The position numbers and the translations under genes were made by a program. Positions 61,701 through 64,000 of a DNA stretch of 64,000 bases are shown piece by piece. The stretch is taken from the NCBI GenBank assembly GCA_963281155.1, contig CAUJLY010000006.1, positions 6,820,001-6,884,000 of the forward strand. Direction: 5' to 3'. The DNA is from Rhabditophanes sp. KR3021 (taxonomy: Eukaryota > Nematoda > Chromadorea > Rhabditida > Alloionematidae). Positions within the stretch are counted from its first letter, which is position 1; every line of letters starts with the position of its first letter. The notes under the pieces were generated by a model. The model ran no database searches. It was not told where the DNA came from and saw nothing but the letters and a program-made list of their open reading frames with translations.

Positions 61701-62356
61701 ATGTTGAAGAATGCATTTATTTATTTAAAAAATTGGAAAAAAGTTGAAGCAGATTCGATATCAAAATTTCCAAAGTTGAACGATGTAATCGTTACATTAA
61801 GGATATCTAAATTATCAGATAACTTCAAATTAAGATTAAGAAAATTCATTCAATTGGCAAGCACAGAAATGTTTGATTTGTTCCAATTAAATTCTGTAAA
61901 ACAATAAATTTTTGAGTTCTGAATACAAGAAACTGAATGAAAGTAAAACAAACCCAAAATACCAATGATTCCAGTAAAATTAAAACCATTGATTTACCTT
62001 TTTAAACTAAGTTGAAAACACTTGTTCTTAATATGCTTGACAGAAAGAGAAGCGGCGTAAATTTAATATCTTTATCAGACTCTGTCGTGCCAATATTACC
62101 ATCAACATTGATCAGTTTGAAAATTAAAAATAAAATTTACGAATTCAATCAATCCTCGAAAACTATTCCTGAAGGATGCTTTAATCTTAAACATTTAAAG
62201 TTAGTTCATTGTAAGGCAAGAATATATCAACCATCGGATTTAAACTATCTTATGGTGTTCAACAAGTTACAAATTCTTTTCCTAGATTGTGTAGATCTAA
62301 AAAAGTTTGACTATCCAAGTTCTGTCCATGTCGTAGTTCATACCTGTAATTCATAA
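61701..62356 (+). pseudogene. Leucine-rich-repeat fragment (F-box/LRR-like), probably truncated
   Basis: Two segments (61701-61895 and 62012-62356) can be joined at a GTAAAA donor and a CTAAG acceptor in phase 0, reading 179 aa. The product has LRR-like strands: LNSLKTLVLNML, LPSTLISLKIKN, CFNLKHLKLVHC, FNKLQILFLDCVDLKKF. It looks like the end of a longer LRR protein of the F-box/LRR kind. A stop lies in frame just upstream (about 61670) and no F-box or first exon is seen, so this is most likely a 5'-truncated copy or pseudogene. A short intact gene cannot be excluded. The acceptor is weak. Confidence 0.4.
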
Positions 62357-63346
62357 AAGAATGATGTTGACAGAGATTGTAGAATAAGTTTGATTTGAAA
62401 ACCTCGTAATTATTTAACTATACAAAATTACAATGAAAGATTTTATGAAAAACATGATATGAAACTTTACTGTGACAACAATATAAAACTTCTATCACAA
62501 ATTAGTTTCGAAATGAATATCTTAGTCAAATTGTATGCGTTCATTACATTAATATGAATGATTGGGATTTATACCTAAAAGCAAAAAATCAACTAGAAGT
62601 AGAAAATAAATACTCCCTTAATCAATGAACCTTTTTGAATGTGGAAAGAAAGTATTTTTATAATTAACTTCTATAAACATATATGCCCAAATTTTTATTT
62701 TATGTATAAGATACAATTCATTTTAAGTATCAAATTATAAAAAAATTAAAATCAACAAATTTATATTATTTTATAACTTCTTATATTTTCATTTATACTA
62801 TAAAAAAATCTGTCGGTAACACGATACTGATGAGAATCTCATTAAACAGTATCGAATCATTCTAAAAATTGTATAATTTCAAATCAAAAAGACATTAATT
62901 CACATATATCCAGACAATAGTCACTTTAACTATTTAAACTTTCTTTCACTATTGACATTAAAGATTCCTTTTACATCTTTCAAAGGAACGATATTGGTGA
63001 ATGATATGGCTAGCAAAACAATGACAAAAAATGTCAGGTGTAAATACTTACTTTTATATATACTCGGGCTATAGCATCAAAAGTACACCCGTGACAGAAT
63101 AAGTTGGCGAAAATTGACTTCTCGTACTTGATTTTATACATATACTTAAGGTCTCATATTTTAAGACGCAATTTTTGTAATTTATATTATATACCATTGT
63201 TGTTTAATTCAAACAAATCATTTTTCCATTCAAAATATACCCACAAATATTGTACACTTCTAATAAGAAACTGATTTCCTACAGCATTATTTTTCAAGTA
63301 CGATTTCCGTGTAATTTTGTCAGATTTTATTATTTAAATCATTAAA
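62357..63346. other. Intergenic, no gene seen
   Basis: About 1 kb of AT-rich spacer between the LRR fragment and the Ly6-like gene; no supported feature. Confidence 0.4.
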
Positions 63347-63525
63347 ATGTTTTTCAAAGTTCACATTCTACTAAATTTTTGTTTAATCCTAACATCAGGT
63401 AAATAGTCCCTTTTTTAATGCATTGTTATTAAGTGTATTTCTTTTAGGTTCAAGTAACCTTCGAAATATACGTTGTTATTCATGTACATCACTGGATTCT
63501 GAGCAAGTTTTACGTGACGTACAAG
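63347..63525 (+). CDS. 5' exons of a Ly6/three-finger-like secreted protein (partial)
   Basis: Exon 1 (63347-63398) is a signal peptide (MFFKVHILLNFCLILTS). A 49-base intron with a TTTTAG acceptor leads to exon 2 (63448-63525), which reads RNIRCYSCTSLDSEQVLRDVQ. The CYSC pair right after the signal peptide is the hallmark start of Ly6/uPAR three-finger proteins, which are secreted or GPI-anchored. The rest, with the paired Cys near the C-terminus, is not found. Reading from the next possible acceptor (about 63579) soon hits a stop, so the gene either continues beyond the window through a long intron or has been broken. Only two diagnostic cysteines are visible, so the family call is tentative. 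Confidence 0.42.
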
Positions 63526-63719
63526 GTAAGTTAAAGTTTGATTAACAAATATTTTTATTTGACAAAACAATTTTAAAAGGTTGCATAATAAGTTAGAGAA
63601 CAAATAGACTTTTGACAAGCATTTATATTAAACAAAACAATTTAAAAAGATCACCCAGTAATTTTGAGATCATAAAGAACTTTGACTAAGAGGTCACCAT
63701 TAAGCAAGCATTGCAAGAG
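63526..63719. other. Spacer or intron, nothing seen
   Basis: About 190 bases after the Ly6-like exon 2. If that gene continues beyond the window this is its intron; otherwise it is spacer. No exon was found in it. Confidence 0.3.
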
Positions 63720-64000
63720 TTAAGAAGGTAGATTTCTGGAATGGTACATCTTGTTCGGGGTCACGTAGCTGTTGGCACATACGGTATTGAATGTGGGCTG
63801 CCAAATGTCGATTAATGAGCGGCTTTCTGCATTGTGAGCAATGCAATTTGGTACATCTTCCTCGTCCTCACTCTCCGATTGACTGTCGTTATAGTCTCCA
63901 ACATCTGCGCACTTGTCAATCTTTGTAGGTCTAGTTAGATGAAGATCAACTTCACGTGCGTGAATCATTGCTAACAAATGATTACCGAGCTTCATAACTT
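63720..64000 (-). CDS. Partial GC-richer reading frame at the window edge, unknown
   Basis: Open on the minus strand from the window end to a stop at 63720, about 90 codons. Base composition is markedly richer in G+C than everything around it. The product has an acidic run (SQSESEDEEDVPN) and ends MYHSRNLPS. The start is outside the window or at the Met near 63995. The composition jump suggests a mobile element or recently acquired sequence, but no transposase motif or terminal repeat is visible in what is present. Not recognised. Confidence 0.35.
   Translation of the reverse strand, partial: VMKLGNHLLAMIHAREVDLHLTRPTKIDKCADVGDYNDSQSESEDEEDVPNCIAHNAESRSLIDIWQPTFNTVCANSYVTPNKMYHSRNLPS

Noticed and set aside
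1..64000. CRISPR arrays, operons, phage or other prokaryotic systems
   Set aside because: Spliced metazoan genes throughout; no direct-repeat arrays or ribosome-binding-site-spaced gene clusters are present.

Overview
The window is nuclear DNA from a small, AT-rich animal genome. The reasons are spliced genes with GT-AG introns (many only 38-60 bases, with T-rich acceptors ending TTTAG or ATAG), metazoan-only proteins (heterotrimeric G alpha, JIP scaffold, inscuteable, ankyrin-SOCS, IL-17-like cytokine) and long gene-poor AT-rich spacers. The gene set (DAF-36/Neverland-type sterol desaturase, divergent G alpha, ZP-C-like membrane protein, saposin-like secreted protein, very divergent PBC homeobox gene) fits an ecdysozoan, most likely a nematode. 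That placement is inference: no rRNA, spliced leader or other marker is present. No CRISPR array, operon, IS element, tRNA or rRNA was seen.

Layout, left to right. 1.6-2.0 kb (-): a small two-exon gene of unknown function. 4.0-5.4 kb (+): Rieske sterol 7-desaturase (DAF-36/Neverland type). 6.3-7.7 kb (+): single-pass membrane protein with a ZP-C-like ectodomain. 11.4-19.2 kb (+): JIP1-type JNK scaffold in nine exons. 19.5-20.3 kb (-): degenerate PBC/TALE homeobox gene. 20.9-21.9 kb (+): secreted saposin-like protein. 23.4-24.8 kb (-): SMAP-type ArfGAP. 26.0-27.3 kb (+): ankyrin plus SOCS-box protein. 28.4-29.4 kb (+): short, divergent choline-phosphate cytidylyltransferase. 33.0-35.6 kb (+): divergent G alpha. 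36.0-36.7 kb (-): secreted protein with two CxC motifs. 37.0-38.8 kb (-): mitochondrial P5C dehydrogenase (ALDH4A1). 39.5-42.1 kb (-): inscuteable. 43.5-44.5 kb (-): secreted four-EF-hand protein. 47.0-48.7 kb (-): IL-17-like cytokine. 51.8-55.6 kb (-): MLCK-like kinase with a long disordered tail. 57.6-61.1 kb (-): coiled-coil protein built from repeated exon-sized modules. 61.7-62.4 kb (+): LRR fragment. 63.3 kb (+): first exons of a Ly6-like gene. 63.7 kb to the edge (-): a GC-richer partial reading frame.

The genes do not form one pathway. They are ordinary neighbours covering steroid hormone synthesis (DAF-36), signalling (JIP, G alpha, MLCK, IL-17), polarity (inscuteable), trafficking (ArfGAP) and metabolism (ALDH4A1, cytidylyltransferase). 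Exon boundaries were derived by hand from splice consensus plus reading-frame continuity. In every complete multi-exon model the exon lengths sum to a whole number of codons. No convincing new multi-gene system was found. The most interesting items are individual divergent genes: the IL-17-like cytokine, the ZP-C-only receptor-like protein, the reduced cytidylyltransferase, the repeat-module coiled coil and the MLCK with its very long tail.
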